64,000 bases of DNA from positions 1,426,001 to 1,490,000 of the forward strand of contig NZ_JAUSXO010000001.1 of the NCBI RefSeq assembly GCF_030816075.1, given 5' to 3'. The notes beneath the pieces are model-generated. The model was not told the DNA's origin and made no database searches. It was given only the letters and a program-made list of their open reading frames with translations. Below, piece after piece: positions 8,048 through 17,433 of this stretch. The position numbers and the translations under genes are program-made. This stretch comes from Arthrobacter agilis (lineage in GTDB: Bacteria; Actinomycetota; Actinomycetes; Actinomycetales; Micrococcaceae). Positions within the stretch are counted from its first letter, which is position 1, and each line of letters begins with the position of its first letter.

Positions 8048-9202
8048 ATGAGTAACGGTCAACCGCCGGCACGGCCCCCGATGAGCCCCGGCCTGTCCCT
8101 GGGTCGCATCGCCGGCATCCCCGTCGTCCTCGCCTGGTCCTGGTTCGTCATCACCATCTTCATCGTCCTGGTCTTCGGGCCACGCGTGACCGGAGCGTTC
8201 CCCGGCATCGGCGCGGGCGCCTACGCCGTCGCCCTCGGCTACGCCCTGCTCCTCGCCGCCTCCGTGCTCATCCATGAGCTCGCCCACGCCCTCACGGCGC
8301 GGGCCTTCGGGTGGCCCACCACGCAGATCGTGCTCAACCTCTGGGGCGGCCACACCCAGTTCGCGAGCTTCAATGCCTCACCCGGGCGGTCCCTCCTCGT
8401 GGCCCTCGCAGGTCCGGCCGCCAACTTCGTCCTCGCGGGTATCGGCTGGGGGATCCTGCAGGCCCTGGCCCCCGGGTCCGTCTCCTTCCTCCTGGCCACC
8501 ATCCTCGTCTGGGCGAACCTCCTCGTCGCCCTCTTCAACGTGCTCCCGGGCCTGCCGCTCGACGGCGGCCGCCTCGTGGAGAGTGCGGTCTGGAAAGCGA
8601 CCGGCAGCCAGGAGAAGGGCACGGTGGCGGCCGGCTGGGCCGGACGCATCATCGTCATCCTCCTGCTCGGCGTCGTCGTGGGCATCCCGCTGTTCCGCGG
8701 GCTGCAGCCGGACTTCACCGTCATCGTCATCGCCGTCGTCATGGGCGCCTTCCTCTGGATGGGTGCGACGGCGGCCATCGAGAACGCGCGCATGCGCCTG
8801 CGCCTGCCGGCGATCAGCGCCGGCCGGCTGCAGCAGCGGGCCATCGGCCTGCCCGCGGGCACGAGCGTGGCCGCCGCCCGCCGCCTGCTCCGCGAGAACC
8901 CCGGGGCCGCCGTCGTCGTCACCGGCGCCTCGGGCATGCCGGAGGCCGTCGTCGACGAAGCCGCGCTGCTCGCCGTCCCCGCCGAGGCGGAGGGCACGAC
9001 GCCGGTCAACGCGGCGGCCCGACGCCTCGCCGCCGGCGCCCACGTCCCCGAGTGGGCCGAAGGGCAGGAGCTCGTCCAGTTCCTCGCCCGCCTCGAGGGC
9101 AGCGAGTACGCCGTCATCAACCGGCAGGGCTCCGTCACAGGGCTCCTGCACCAGCGGACCGTCGTCAACGCCATCACCGGCAAGGGCACCCCCGGACCCT
9201 GA
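8048..9202 (+). CDS. site-2 protease family (M50) intramembrane metalloprotease
   Basis: 384 residues. About six membrane segments carry the two M50 zinc motifs: HELAH near residue 80 (LIHELAHALTARAFG) and NVLPGLPLDGGR near residue 175, the Asp-containing second motif. The C-terminal ~140 residues are soluble and resemble a degenerate pair of CBS-like repeats (AAARRLLRENPGAAVVV; NRQGSVTGLLH), which in related proteins sense nucleotides. Such proteases cut substrates inside or at the membrane, often to release regulators; the target here is unknown. The gene sits three bases after the HAD gene and 112 bases before trmI. Confidence 0.88.
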   Translation: MSNGQPPARPPMSPGLSLGRIAGIPVVLAWSWFVITIFIVLVFGPRVTGAFPGIGAGAYAVALGYALLLAASVLIHELAHALTARAFGWPTTQIVLNLWGGHTQFASFNASPGRSLLVALAGPAANFVLAGIGWGILQALAPGSVSFLLATILVWANLLVALFNVLPGLPLDGGRLVESAVWKATGSQEKGTVAAGWAGRIIVILLLGVVVGIPLFRGLQPDFTVIVIAVVMGAFLWMGATAAIENARMRLRLPAISAGRLQQRAIGLPAGTSVAAARRLLRENPGAAVVVTGASGMPEAVVDEAALLAVPAEAEGTTPVNAAARRLAAGAHVPEWAEGQELVQFLARLEGSEYAVINRQGSVTGLLHQRTVVNAITGKGTPGP

Positions 9203-9314
9203 CAGGCCACCCCGCCCGACGATCCCGCCGACCCACGGCCCCGCCGTGCCACACCACCCGTTCCATCCACCGTTTGCCCACGCCGGTCCCGCCGGCCCAC
9301 GCCGAAGGACCCCC

Positions 9315-10445
9315 ATGAGCACCGCCCCCGCATCCCCCTCCTCCTCCGAGACACCCGCCGAGACGCCCGCAGGGACACCCGCAGGAACACCCGACGGGAC
9401 GCCGTCCGCTCCGCACGGCGCGGCCGCCCGGCGCGGTCCCTTCCGACCGGGGGAGCGGGTGCAGCTGACCGACGAGAAGGGCCGGATGAACACGATCACC
9501 CTCACGCCCGGCGGTGCCTTCCACACGCACAAGGGATTCCTGCTCCACGACGCCCTGATCGGCGCCACCGAGGGCACCATCCTCGAGAACACCTCCGGCC
9601 AGCTCTACCAGGCGCTGCGGCCCCTCCTGTCCGACTTCGTGCTGTCGATGCCGCGCGGCGCCGCCGTGGTGTACCCCAAGGACGCCGGGCAGATCGTGAC
9701 GATGGCCGACATCTACCCCGGCGCGCGCGTCGTCGAGGCCGGCGTGGGCTCCGGCGCGCTCTCCATCTCCCTGCTGCGGGCCGTCGGCGACTCCGGCTCC
9801 CTCCACTCGTTCGAACGGCGCGAGGAATTCGCCGATATCGCCCGTGGAAACGTCGAGACGATCTTCGGCGGTCCCCACCCGGCGTGGCAGATCACGCTCG
9901 GCGACTTCCAGGAGCAGGTGCTGGAGCAGGAGGAGCCCGGCTCCGTGGACCGCGTGGTCCTCGACATGCTCGCGCCCTGGGAGTGCCTCGACGCCGTGGC
10001 CACCGTCCTCAGCGCGGGCGGCGTCTGGATCAGCTACGTGGCCACCGTCACCCAGCTCTCCCGCACCGCCGAGGCCATCCGCGCGGACGGACGCTTCACC
10101 GAACCGGAGGCCTGGGAGTCCATGGTGCGCGGCTGGCACCTCGAGGGCCTCGCCGTCCGGCCGGACCACCGCATGGTGGCCCACACCGGCTTCCTCATCA
10201 CCACGCGCAGGCTCGCCGACGGAGCGGTCGGGTTCACGCCCAAGCGCAGGCCGTCGAAGACCGGTTTCAGCGAGGAGGACCTCAACGCCTGGACGCCGCA
10301 GGCCGTGGGCGAGCGCGACGTGTCCGACAAGCGCCTCCGCCGGGTGGCCCGCGACGCGGCGTCGACCATCCAGCGCGGCGCGCTCCCGCCGGAGGAGGCA
10401 CAGGCCCGGCGTGACGCCATCGCGGACGGCGGGTCGGTCGAGTAG
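9315..10445 (+). CDS. trmI: tRNA (adenine(58)-N1)-methyltransferase TrmI
   Basis: 376 residues. The N-terminal ~45 are a disordered Pro/Thr repeat segment (ETPAETPAGTPAGTPDGTP). The domain FRPGERVQLTDEKGRMNTITL is the beta-barrel N-terminal part of TrmI, and VVEAGVGSGALSISLLRAVG is the AdoMet-binding loop. A conserved DRVVLDMLAPWECLDA strand supplies the catalytic Asp. The enzyme makes m1A58 in the T-loop of tRNA as a homotetramer. In actinobacteria trmI normally lies directly upstream of the proteasomal ATPase gene, as here. ATG 9315 is preceded by a GAAGGACC ribosome site. Confidence 0.92.
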   Translation: MSTAPASPSSSETPAETPAGTPAGTPDGTPSAPHGAAARRGPFRPGERVQLTDEKGRMNTITLTPGGAFHTHKGFLLHDALIGATEGTILENTSGQLYQALRPLLSDFVLSMPRGAAVVYPKDAGQIVTMADIYPGARVVEAGVGSGALSISLLRAVGDSGSLHSFERREEFADIARGNVETIFGGPHPAWQITLGDFQEQVLEQEEPGSVDRVVLDMLAPWECLDAVATVLSAGGVWISYVATVTQLSRTAEAIRADGRFTEPEAWESMVRGWHLEGLAVRPDHRMVAHTGFLITTRRLADGAVGFTPKRRPSKTGFSEEDLNAWTPQAVGERDVSDKRLRRVARDAASTIQRGALPPEEAQARRDAIADGGSVE

Positions 10446-10639
10446 GCGGCCGGACCCCCGGAAGGAGCCGCGTCCGGTACCCGTGCCGTGCCGCAGGATC
10501 CGCACGCCGTCCCGGGCGGTGCCACCTCCGGGTCGGCGCTGCCCGGGACGACATCGGACGGAACGCGGCACACCGGGACCCGGCTCTGCGCTAAGGTCGA
10601 AAGACAGCCGAACGTCGACCACGAGGTGGCGAACCCCAA
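10446..10639 (+). promoter_or_regulatory. upstream region and putative promoter of the proteasome operon
   Basis: 194 bases without a gene. CCGGAC (10450-10455) and GTCCGG (10472-10477) can pair and might end the trmI transcript. TAAGGT at 10592-10597 fits an actinobacterial -10 element and would give a leader of ~35 bases before the arc ATG at 10640; no good -35 is visible. This is a reading by eye and has low weight. Confidence 0.35.
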
Positions 10640-12418
10640 ATGCCGGAATCAGACGATCACGCTCCTGCCGCCGACCAGCGCGGTCCCAACCCGCCCGCCG
10701 ACCGCCCCGTCGACCAGGCGGCCGACCGCTCCATGGAGCAGCGCCAGCTGAACGTGCTGCGCGACAAGCTGCGCCAGATCGACCGGCAGCTCGCCGCGGC
10801 CACCCAGAACAATGGCAAACTGGTCTCGGCCCTCGAGTCCGCGCGCACGGAGATCGTCCGGCTGAAGGCGGCCCTCGAGAAGGAGGGCGCCGCCCCGTTC
10901 AGCTTCGCCACCGTGATGCAGGTGAACCCGAAGCGTCCGTCGGAGCCCGGGACCACCACCGAGGCGACGGTCCAGGACACGGCGGACATCCTGCAGTCGG
11001 GACGCAAGCTCCGCGTCACGGTCAGCCCCCTCATCAGCGTCCGCCAGCTCGCTCCGGGCCAGGAGGTGCTGCTCAACGAATCCCTCACGATCGTCGCGGC
11101 ACTCGGGTTCGAACGGGCCGGGGAGATCGTCACCGTCAAGGAGCTCCTCGGCACGGACCGGGCCCTCGTGGTGGGCCGCACGGACGACGAGCGCGTCATC
11201 AAGCTCAGCGGTCCGCTGCGCGCCGAGCGGATCCGCGTGGGCGACGCCCTCGCCGTCGACACCAGGTCCGGCTACGGGCTCGAGAAGGTCCCCCGGAGCG
11301 AGGTGGAGAACCTCGTGCTCGAGGAGGTGCCCGACATCGCGTACGGCGACATCGGCGGCCTCGGACCGCAGATCGAGCAGATCCGCGACGCCGTCGAGCT
11401 GCCCTTCCTGCACCCCGACCTCTACCGCGAGCACGGGCTCAAGCCACCCAAGGGGATCCTGCTCTACGGGCCCCCCGGCTGCGGCAAGACCCTGATCGCG
11501 AAGGCCGTCGCCAACTCGCTCGCGGCCCGCGCCGCCGAGCGGGCCGGAGTCGACCAGATCCGCAGCTACTTCCTCAACATCAAGGGACCGGAGCTGCTCG
11601 ACAAGTACGTGGGGGAGACGGAACGCCACATCCGGCTCATCTTCGCCAGGGCGCGGGAGAAGGCCTCCGACGGCAGCCCCGTCGTCGTGTTCTTCGACGA
11701 GATGGACTCGCTCTTCCGCACCCGCGGCACCGGGGTGTCCTCCGACGTCGAGACCACCATCGTGCCCCAGCTGCTGAGCGAGATCGACGGCGTCGAGAAG
11801 CTCGAGAACGTGATCGTGATCGGGGCCTCGAACCGCGAGGACATGATCGACCCGGCCATCCTGCGGCCCGGGCGGCTGGACGTGAAGATCAAGATCCAGC
11901 GACCCGACGCCGAGGGCGCCGCCGAGATCTTCGCGAAGTACATCACCGCGGACCTGCCGCTGCACGCCGACGATCTCGCGGAGAACGGCAACGATCCGCA
12001 GACCACCATCGCCGAGATGATCCGGCGCACCGTGGAGCAGATGTACTCGACGGACAAGTCGAACGAGTACCTCGAGGTCACCTACGCCAACGGTGACACC
12101 GAGATGCTCTACTTCAAGGACTTCAACTCCGGGGCGGTCATCCAGAACGTGGTCGACCGTGCCAAGAAGTACGCCATCAAGGATCTCCTCCTCGACGGCA
12201 GCAAGGGCCTGCGCATCGAGCACCTCATGCGGGCCGTGGTGGACGAGTTCCGCGAGCACGAGGACATGCCGAACACCACGAACCCCGACGACTGGGCGCG
12301 CATCTCCGGCAAGAAGGGCGAACGCATCACCTACATCCGCACCATTGTGCAGGGCAAGGCGGGCCAGGAACCGGGCAAGACCATCGAGACGACGGCCAAC
12401 ACCGGCCAGTATCTGTGA
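10640..12418 (+). CDS. arc: proteasome-associated AAA ATPase ARC/Mpa
   Basis: 592 residues. Order: acidic N-tail, coiled coil (~residues 32-83) that captures Pup, two OB-type interdomain rings (~90-225), and one AAA module with Walker A GPPGCGKT at 277-284, Walker B FFDEMDS at ~351-357 and the arginine-finger block [14 protein letters not shown]. The C-terminus is GQYL, whose penultimate Tyr docks into the alpha ring of the 20S core. The hexamer unfolds pupylated proteins and feeds them to PrcBA. It is the first gene of the arc-dop-pup-prcB-prcA-pafA operon; its stop overlaps an alternative GTG start of dop. The product is named Mpa in mycobacteria. Confidence 0.96.
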   Translation: MPESDDHAPAADQRGPNPPADRPVDQAADRSMEQRQLNVLRDKLRQIDRQLAAATQNNGKLVSALESARTEIVRLKAALEKEGAAPFSFATVMQVNPKRPSEPGTTTEATVQDTADILQSGRKLRVTVSPLISVRQLAPGQEVLLNESLTIVAALGFERAGEIVTVKELLGTDRALVVGRTDDERVIKLSGPLRAERIRVGDALAVDTRSGYGLEKVPRSEVENLVLEEVPDIAYGDIGGLGPQIEQIRDAVELPFLHPDLYREHGLKPPKGILLYGPPGCGKTLIAKAVANSLAARAAERAGVDQIRSYFLNIKGPELLDKYVGETERHIRLIFARAREKASDGSPVVVFFDEMDSLFRTRGTGVSSDVETTIVPQLLSEIDGVEKLENVIVIGASNREDMIDPAILRPGRLDVKIKIQRPDAEGAAEIFAKYITADLPLHADDLAENGNDPQTTIAEMIRRTVEQMYSTDKSNEYLEVTYANGDTEMLYFKDFNSGAVIQNVVDRAKKYAIKDLLLDGSKGLRIEHLMRAVVDEFREHEDMPNTTNPDDWARISGKKGERITYIRTIVQGKAGQEPGKTIETTANTGQYL

Positions 12419-12483
12419 TTGGAACCGGCGGACGACGGACCGCACCCGGGACGGTGCTCCCAGCGGTCGGTGAGGGGATCTCG

Positions 12484-14061
12484 GTGCACCGCGTCATGGG
12501 GACGGAGACCGAGTACGGCATCATCGCGCCCGCCCTGCCGTCGGCGAATCCCACGCTGCTGTCCTCCCAGGTGGTCAACGCCTACGCGGCCACCCTCCGC
12601 GAGGGACTGGGCAACCTGGCGGGCACGCGGTGGGACTACACCGACGAGACCCCGCTGACGGACGCCCGCGGATTCCGCATGGACCGGGCGAGCGCCCACC
12701 CCAGCCAGCTCACCGACGAGCCCGCCGAACTCAGCGCCGAGCAGATCGCGCTCGAACGCGGCGAGCCCACCGAGGCCGCAATCCTCATGAACCTCGTCCT
12801 GAACAACGGCGCGCGGCTCTACGTCGACCACGCCCACCCCGAGTACTCCTCGCCCGAGGTCACCAACCCCCTCGACGCCGTCCTCTGGGACCGGGCCGGC
12901 GACCACGTCGCCGTCACCGCCATGCAACGGATCGGCGCCATGCCGGGGTTCTCGCCCGTGATCCTCTACAAGAACAACACGGACAACAAGAGCGTCTCCT
13001 ACGGCTCCCACGAGAACTACCTCGTGCCCCGCAGCGTCCCGTTCTCCAAGCTCGCCGAGGCCCTGATCCCGTTCTTCGTGTCCCGCCAGGTCATCTGCGG
13101 TGCAGGGCGCGTGGGCCTCGGGCCGCTGAACCAGGAGTCCGGGTTCCAGATCAGCCAGCGCGCCGACTTCTTCGAGAACGAGATCGGCCTCGAGACGACC
13201 GTCCGGCGTCCCATCATCAACACGCGCGACGAACCGCACGCGGTCGCGGAGAAGTACCGTCGGCTGCACGTCATCATCGGTGACGCCAACCTGAACGAGG
13301 TGTCCAACTACCTCAAGGTGGGCACCACCGCCCTCGTCCTCTCGCTCATCGAGCAGGGCCTCGGGCCGGTGCCCGTGCTCGAGGACCCGGTCGGGGCGCT
13401 GCATGCCATCAGCCACGACCCCTCGCTGCAGGTCACGGTCCGCCTCACGGACGGCCGGAGCGTCAGCGGGCTCGACCTGCAGGAGATGTACTGCGGGGCG
13501 GTCCTCGCCGCCCTCCCGGCGGACGCGGACGAACAGACGCGCGACGTCGTCGACCGCTGGCAGTCGCTCCTCACGACGCTGCGCCGCGACCCGCTGGACG
13601 CCGCGCGGCAGGTGGACTGGGTCGCGAAGCTCAAGGTGCTGGAGGCGTACCGGGCGCGGGACGGGCTGGCGTGGACCGACCCCCGGCTGGCGCTGATCGA
13701 CCTGCAGTACGCGGACCTGCGGCCCGAGAAGGGCATCTACCAGCGGCTCGCACGGCGCAACGACGTCGACCTGCTCGTGCCGCCCGCGGAGGTGGCGCGG
13801 GCCGCCGTCCACCCGCCGCGGGACACCCGCGCCTACTTCCGGGGCCGGTGCATCGCCGAGTTCCCGGCCGAGGTGGTGGGCGCGAGCTGGGATTCGCTGA
13901 TCTTCGAACTCGCGGGGGAGCGGCGACTGCAGCGCGTGCAGACCCGCGAGCCGCTCCGCGGAACGGCGGGGCTCACCGAGGAGTTGTTCGAGGTAGCAGC
14001 GGACGCCGAGGATTTCCTCGCCCGATTGTTGAGCGGCCCGGATCGCCGCATGGCACCATAG
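12484..14061 (+). CDS. dop: Pup deamidase/depupylase Dop
   Basis: 525 residues from GTG 12484. Dop deamidates the C-terminal Gln of Pup to Glu and also removes Pup from substrates; it belongs to the glutamine-synthetase-like carboxylate-amine ligases together with PafA. Visible features: MGTETEYGIIAPA (Mg-binding Glu), the Dop loop region ~residues 40-80, [38 protein letters not shown], and [20 protein letters not shown] second in-frame GTG at 12415 overlaps the arc stop codon, but a strong GAGGGG at 12472-12477 six bases before 12484 and the conserved N-terminus favour the later start. A functional pup ending in Gln next door fits the deamidase role. Confidence 0.94.
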   Translation: MHRVMGTETEYGIIAPALPSANPTLLSSQVVNAYAATLREGLGNLAGTRWDYTDETPLTDARGFRMDRASAHPSQLTDEPAELSAEQIALERGEPTEAAILMNLVLNNGARLYVDHAHPEYSSPEVTNPLDAVLWDRAGDHVAVTAMQRIGAMPGFSPVILYKNNTDNKSVSYGSHENYLVPRSVPFSKLAEALIPFFVSRQVICGAGRVGLGPLNQESGFQISQRADFFENEIGLETTVRRPIINTRDEPHAVAEKYRRLHVIIGDANLNEVSNYLKVGTTALVLSLIEQGLGPVPVLEDPVGALHAISHDPSLQVTVRLTDGRSVSGLDLQEMYCGAVLAALPADADEQTRDVVDRWQSLLTTLRRDPLDAARQVDWVAKLKVLEAYRARDGLAWTDPRLALIDLQYADLRPEKGIYQRLARRNDVDLLVPPAEVARAAVHPPRDTRAYFRGRCIAEFPAEVVGASWDSLIFELAGERRLQRVQTREPLRGTAGLTEELFEVAADAEDFLARLLSGPDRRMAP

Positions 14062-14106
14062 GGATTGCGATCCCAGAACGGATCACGAACACGGAAGGGG
14101 AGCATC

Positions 14107-14310
14107 ATGGCGACGCAGGACCGCAGGAACACCAGCGGATCGGCCACCGAGGCGGAGGAGGAGCTCCCTGACCCCGCCCCCGCCGCTCCGGCCGCCCAGG
14201 AGTCCGCGCAGACGCAGGGCGTGGACGACCTCCTCGACGAGATCGACGGCGTCCTGGAGTCCAACGCGGAGGAATTCGTCCGCGGCTTCGTGCAGAAGGG
14301 CGGCCAGTAG
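14107..14310 (+). CDS. pup: prokaryotic ubiquitin-like protein Pup
   Basis: 67 residues, largely disordered and acidic, ending EFVRGFVQKGGQ. The C-terminal GGQ shows that Dop must deamidate it before PafA can ligate it to lysines. The helix-forming segment VDDLLDEIDGVLESNAEE is the part that pairs with the ARC coiled coil. ATG 14107 is chosen because AGGGGAGC lies just upstream and the N-terminus MATQDRRNT is typical; an upstream ATG at 14065 has no ribosome site and would extend the protein with unrelated sequence. It lies 45 bases after dop and three bases before prcB. Confidence 0.96.
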   Translation: MATQDRRNTSGSATEAEEELPDPAPAAPAAQESAQTQGVDDLLDEIDGVLESNAEEFVRGFVQKGGQ

Positions 14311-14313
14311 CGG

Positions 14314-15141
14314 ATGCTCCCGGACGATGCAGCAGCAGCGGTTCCCCGGGCCGCCTCGACCTCCTTCGCCGACTACCTCGGCGTGCACCATCCCGGACTG
14401 CTGCCGTCCAACCGCACGCTCGGGCCCGTGACCGGCTCCACGGACGCCTCCCACCTGGCCCCGCACGCCACGACGATCGTCTCCCTGACCTTCCCCGGCG
14501 GTGTCCTGATGGCCGGCGACCGTCGGGCCACCATGGGCAACGTCATCGCGAGCCGGCACATCGAGAAGGTCTTCCCGGCCGACCGGTCCTCCGTCCTCGG
14601 CATCGCGGGGAGCGCCGGGATCGGGCTCGACCTGACCCGGCTCTTCCAGGTGGAACTCGAGCACTACGAGAAGATCGAGGCCACCATGATGAGCCTCGAC
14701 GGCAAGGCCAACCGCCTCGCGGCGATGGTCCGGCAGAACCTCCCGATGGCGATGCAGGGGCTCGCCGTCGTGCCGCTCTTCGCGGGCTTCGACGCCGACC
14801 GCCACGTCGGGCGGCTGTTCTCCTTCGACGTCACCGGCGGGCGGTACGAGGAGCACGAGCACCACTCGGTCGGCTCCGGCTCGGTGTTCGCCCGCGGGGC
14901 GCTCAAGAAGCTGTGGAACCCGCGCCTGGACGAGGCGTCCGCGGTGCGCGTGGCCGTGGAGGCCCTGTACGACGCCGCCGACGACGACTCCGCGACGGGC
15001 GGCCCCGACGCCGTCCGTTCCCTGTGGCCCGTGGTCTACGTCGTGGACGCAGCCGGAGCCCGGCGCGTCCCGGAGCGTGAGCTCGAAGCCGTGGCGCACG
15101 CCATCATCGACGCCCGCTCCGCCGCGGGCCGGGAGGCATAG
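14314..15141 (+). CDS. prcB: 20S proteasome beta subunit PrcB
   Basis: 275 residues. A ~52-residue propeptide ends before the catalytic Thr53 (the HA|TTIVSL junction), which becomes the N-terminal nucleophile after autoprocessing. The mature part contains [20 protein letters not shown] (Lys/Asp environment of the S1 pocket), [15 protein letters not shown] and [14 protein letters not shown]. Seven copies form each inner ring of the 20S core. The start ATG 14314 is three bases after the pup stop, with translational coupling likely; prcA starts three bases after this gene. Length and propeptide match actinobacterial PrcB. Confidence 0.96.
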   Translation: MLPDDAAAAVPRAASTSFADYLGVHHPGLLPSNRTLGPVTGSTDASHLAPHATTIVSLTFPGGVLMAGDRRATMGNVIASRHIEKVFPADRSSVLGIAGSAGIGLDLTRLFQVELEHYEKIEATMMSLDGKANRLAAMVRQNLPMAMQGLAVVPLFAGFDADRHVGRLFSFDVTGGRYEEHEHHSVGSGSVFARGALKKLWNPRLDEASAVRVAVEALYDAADDDSATGGPDAVRSLWPVVYVVDAAGARRVPERELEAVAHAIIDARSAAGREA

Positions 15142-15144
15142 GCC

Positions 15145-15927
15145 ATGACCCAGCAGTTCTACGTCTCCCCGGAACAACTCATGAAGGACCGCGCGGACTT
15201 CGCGCGGAAAGGCATCGGCCGTGGCCGGTCGGTCGTGGTGATGAGCTGCCGCGACGGGATCGCCCTCGTGGCCGAGAACCCCTCGCCCTCGCTGCACAAG
15301 CTGGGGGAGATCTACGACCGCATCGCGTTCGCCGCCGTCGGCAAGTACAACGAGTTCGAGAGCCTCCGGCAGGCCGGCGTGCGGTACGCAGACGTGCGCG
15401 GCTACTCCTACGCCCGCGAGGACGTCACGGCCCGCGGGCTCGCCAGCGTCTACGCGCAGAGCCTGGGCGCCGTCTTCACCGCGGAGAGCAAACCGTTCGA
15501 GGTCGAGCTGGTGGTCGCCGAGGTGGGCCACAGCCAGGACGCCGACCATCTGTACCGCCTCACCTTCGACGGCTCCATCGCCGACGAGTCCGGGTTCGTG
15601 GTCATGGGCGGCGCGGCCGACGTCGTCGTCGAGGCCCTGCGGGGCACCTTCTCGGCGGATCTCGCCCTTCCCGGCGCCGTCCGGGCCGCCGCGCGCGCCC
15701 TGCGGAACGGCGGCCCCGCCGGCACGAACGGTACGACCGGCACGACCGGTACGAACGGGACGGCCGGCGAGGGTGACCGGACCGGCGCACCGGCACTCGA
15801 TCCCTCGGTGCTCGAGGTCGCCTTCCTCGAACGCGATCCCGACACGCTGCGCGGCAGCCGCCGCGCGTTCCGCCGCATCGGCGGCCCCGAGCTCGAGAAC
15901 CTCCTGCAGCAGGAACAGGACATCTGA
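15145..15927 (+). CDS. prcA: 20S proteasome alpha subunit PrcA
   Basis: 260 residues. The N-terminus [24 protein letters not shown] contains the gate helix H0; [21 protein letters not shown] and [15 protein letters not shown] follow the alpha-subunit pattern without a catalytic Thr. Seven copies form each outer ring and accept the GQYL tail of ARC. A Gly/Thr/Asn low-complexity insertion (about residues 192-210), encoded by a short tandem repeat at ~15718-15765, lengthens the exposed C-terminal region. The stop codon overlaps the pafA ATG as TGATG, so translation is coupled. Confidence 0.95.
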   Translation: MTQQFYVSPEQLMKDRADFARKGIGRGRSVVVMSCRDGIALVAENPSPSLHKLGEIYDRIAFAAVGKYNEFESLRQAGVRYADVRGYSYAREDVTARGLASVYAQSLGAVFTAESKPFEVELVVAEVGHSQDADHLYRLTFDGSIADESGFVVMGGAADVVVEALRGTFSADLALPGAVRAAARALRNGGPAGTNGTTGTTGTNGTAGEGDRTGAPALDPSVLEVAFLERDPDTLRGSRRAFRRIGGPELENLLQQEQDI

Positions 15928-17288
15928 TGGACCGGCGCATCTTCGGAGTGGAGACCGAGTTCGGCATCTCCTACTCGGGCCCCAACTCGCGGCCGCTCTC
16001 ACCCGAGGAGGTGGCCCGGTACCTGTTCCGCAAGGTTGTCAGCTGGGGCCGGTCCTCCAACGTGTTCCTCACCAACGGATCACGCCTGTACCTGGACGTC
16101 GGCTCCCACCCCGAGTACGCCACCGCGGAGTGCGACGACCTCGCCCAGCTCGTCGCCCACGACCGCGCCGGCGAGCTGATCCTCGAGGACCTCGTCTCCG
16201 AGGCGCAGCGCAAGCTGGCGCAGGAGGGCTACGACGGCAAGATCTACCTGTTCAAGAACAACACGGACTCCGCGGGCAACTCCTACGGCAGCCACGAGAA
16301 CTACCTCATCCCCCGCAAACTCGAGTTCGCCCGCCTCGCCGACATCCTCATCCCGTTCCTCGTGACCCGCCAGCTCCTCGTCGGCGCCGGCAAGGTCCTG
16401 AAGACGCAGACCGGCTCCCTGTATGCGTTCTCGCAGCGCGCCGACCACCTGTGGGAGGGCATCTCCTCGGCCACCACCCGGTCCCGGCCCATCATCAACA
16501 CGCGCGACGAACCCCACGCCGACGCCGAGCACTACCGCCGGCTGCACGTGATCGCCGGCGACTCCAACATGTCCGAGACCACGATGCTGCTGAAGATCGG
16601 CTCCGTGGACCTGCTGCTGCGCATGGTGGAGGCCGGCGAGGTGATGCGGGACTTCCGGCTGGAGAACCCCATCCGCAGCATCCGGGAGATCTCCCACGAC
16701 CTCACGGGTCGTCAGGTGCTCAAGCTCGCGAACGGCCGGCACATGACGGCGCTCGAGATGCAGCGCGAATACCTCGCGCGGGCGACGGCGTTCGTCGACC
16801 GGAACGGCGCGCACAACAAGCACGTCCCGACCATCCTCGACCTGTGGGACCGGGTACTGGACGCCATCGAGACCGGGAACACCTCCGGCATCGACACGGA
16901 GGTGGACTGGGCGATCAAGAAGAAGCTCATCGACCGCTACCTGGCGCGCTCCGGCGGGGACCTCGACTCGGCCAGGACGGCCCAGCTCGACCTCACCTAC
17001 CACGACATCTCACGCTCCCGCGGGCTCTTCTTCCTGCTGCAGGCCCACGGCGAAGCGGCGCGGGTCGTCGACGACACCGCGGTCAAGGAGGCGGTGGATG
17101 TGCCCCCGCAGACCACGCGAGCCCGGCTGCGCGGGGAATTCGTCCGCCGGGCCAAGGAGGCGAACCGCGACTACACCGTCGACTGGGTGCACCTCAAGCT
17201 CAATGACCGGGCGCAGCAGACCATCCTCTGCAAGGACCCCTTCACGTCGGTCGACGAACGCGTGGAAGCCCTCCTGCAGCAGCTGTGA
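15927..17288 (+). CDS. pafA: Pup--protein ligase PafA
   Basis: 453 residues. PafA activates deamidated Pup with ATP and attaches it to substrate lysines. Markers of the GS-like fold: [14 protein letters not shown] (metal-binding Glu), [68 protein letters not shown], and the C-terminal small domain ([19 protein letters not shown]) that binds Pup. It resembles dop strongly but lacks the Dop loop and is shorter. It ends the operon; 145 bases separate it from the FKBP lipoprotein gene, including a GCGGAC/GTCCGC inverted repeat right after the stop that could be a weak terminator. Confidence 0.96.
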   Translation: MDRRIFGVETEFGISYSGPNSRPLSPEEVARYLFRKVVSWGRSSNVFLTNGSRLYLDVGSHPEYATAECDDLAQLVAHDRAGELILEDLVSEAQRKLAQEGYDGKIYLFKNNTDSAGNSYGSHENYLIPRKLEFARLADILIPFLVTRQLLVGAGKVLKTQTGSLYAFSQRADHLWEGISSATTRSRPIINTRDEPHADAEHYRRLHVIAGDSNMSETTMLLKIGSVDLLLRMVEAGEVMRDFRLENPIRSIREISHDLTGRQVLKLANGRHMTALEMQREYLARATAFVDRNGAHNKHVPTILDLWDRVLDAIETGNTSGIDTEVDWAIKKKLIDRYLARSGGDLDSARTAQLDLTYHDISRSRGLFFLLQAHGEAARVVDDTAVKEAVDVPPQTTRARLRGEFVRRAKEANRDYTVDWVHLKLNDRAQQTILCKDPFTSVDERVEALLQQL

Positions 17289-17433
17289 CGCGGACCGGCA
17301 CACCCGTCCGCAGGCCGTCGACGGGCGTCAACCGTGGGCGCCGAGGAGAAACCGTGCGCCCGAGCCGCTAGGCTTGTCAGGGCCCTTTGTTCCGCGGGCG
17401 GCCTCACCTGGACACCAACCTGAAAGTGGTTCT

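Noticed and set aside
10649-12445. A ~600-codon open frame on the minus strand across arc
   Set aside because: It is a mirror of the high third-position GC of arc; its protein is low-complexity and matches no family, whereas the plus-strand frame is a complete AAA ATPase.
12415-12483. GTG 12415 as the dop start
   Set aside because: It overlaps the arc stop, but the 23 added residues are not family-like, and GAGGGG six bases before GTG 12484 fits better.
14083-16002. Minus-strand open frame of ~640 codons across pup, prcB and prcA
   Set aside because: Shadow of the proteasome genes, rich in Arg/Gly/His, without a ribosome site or any domain.
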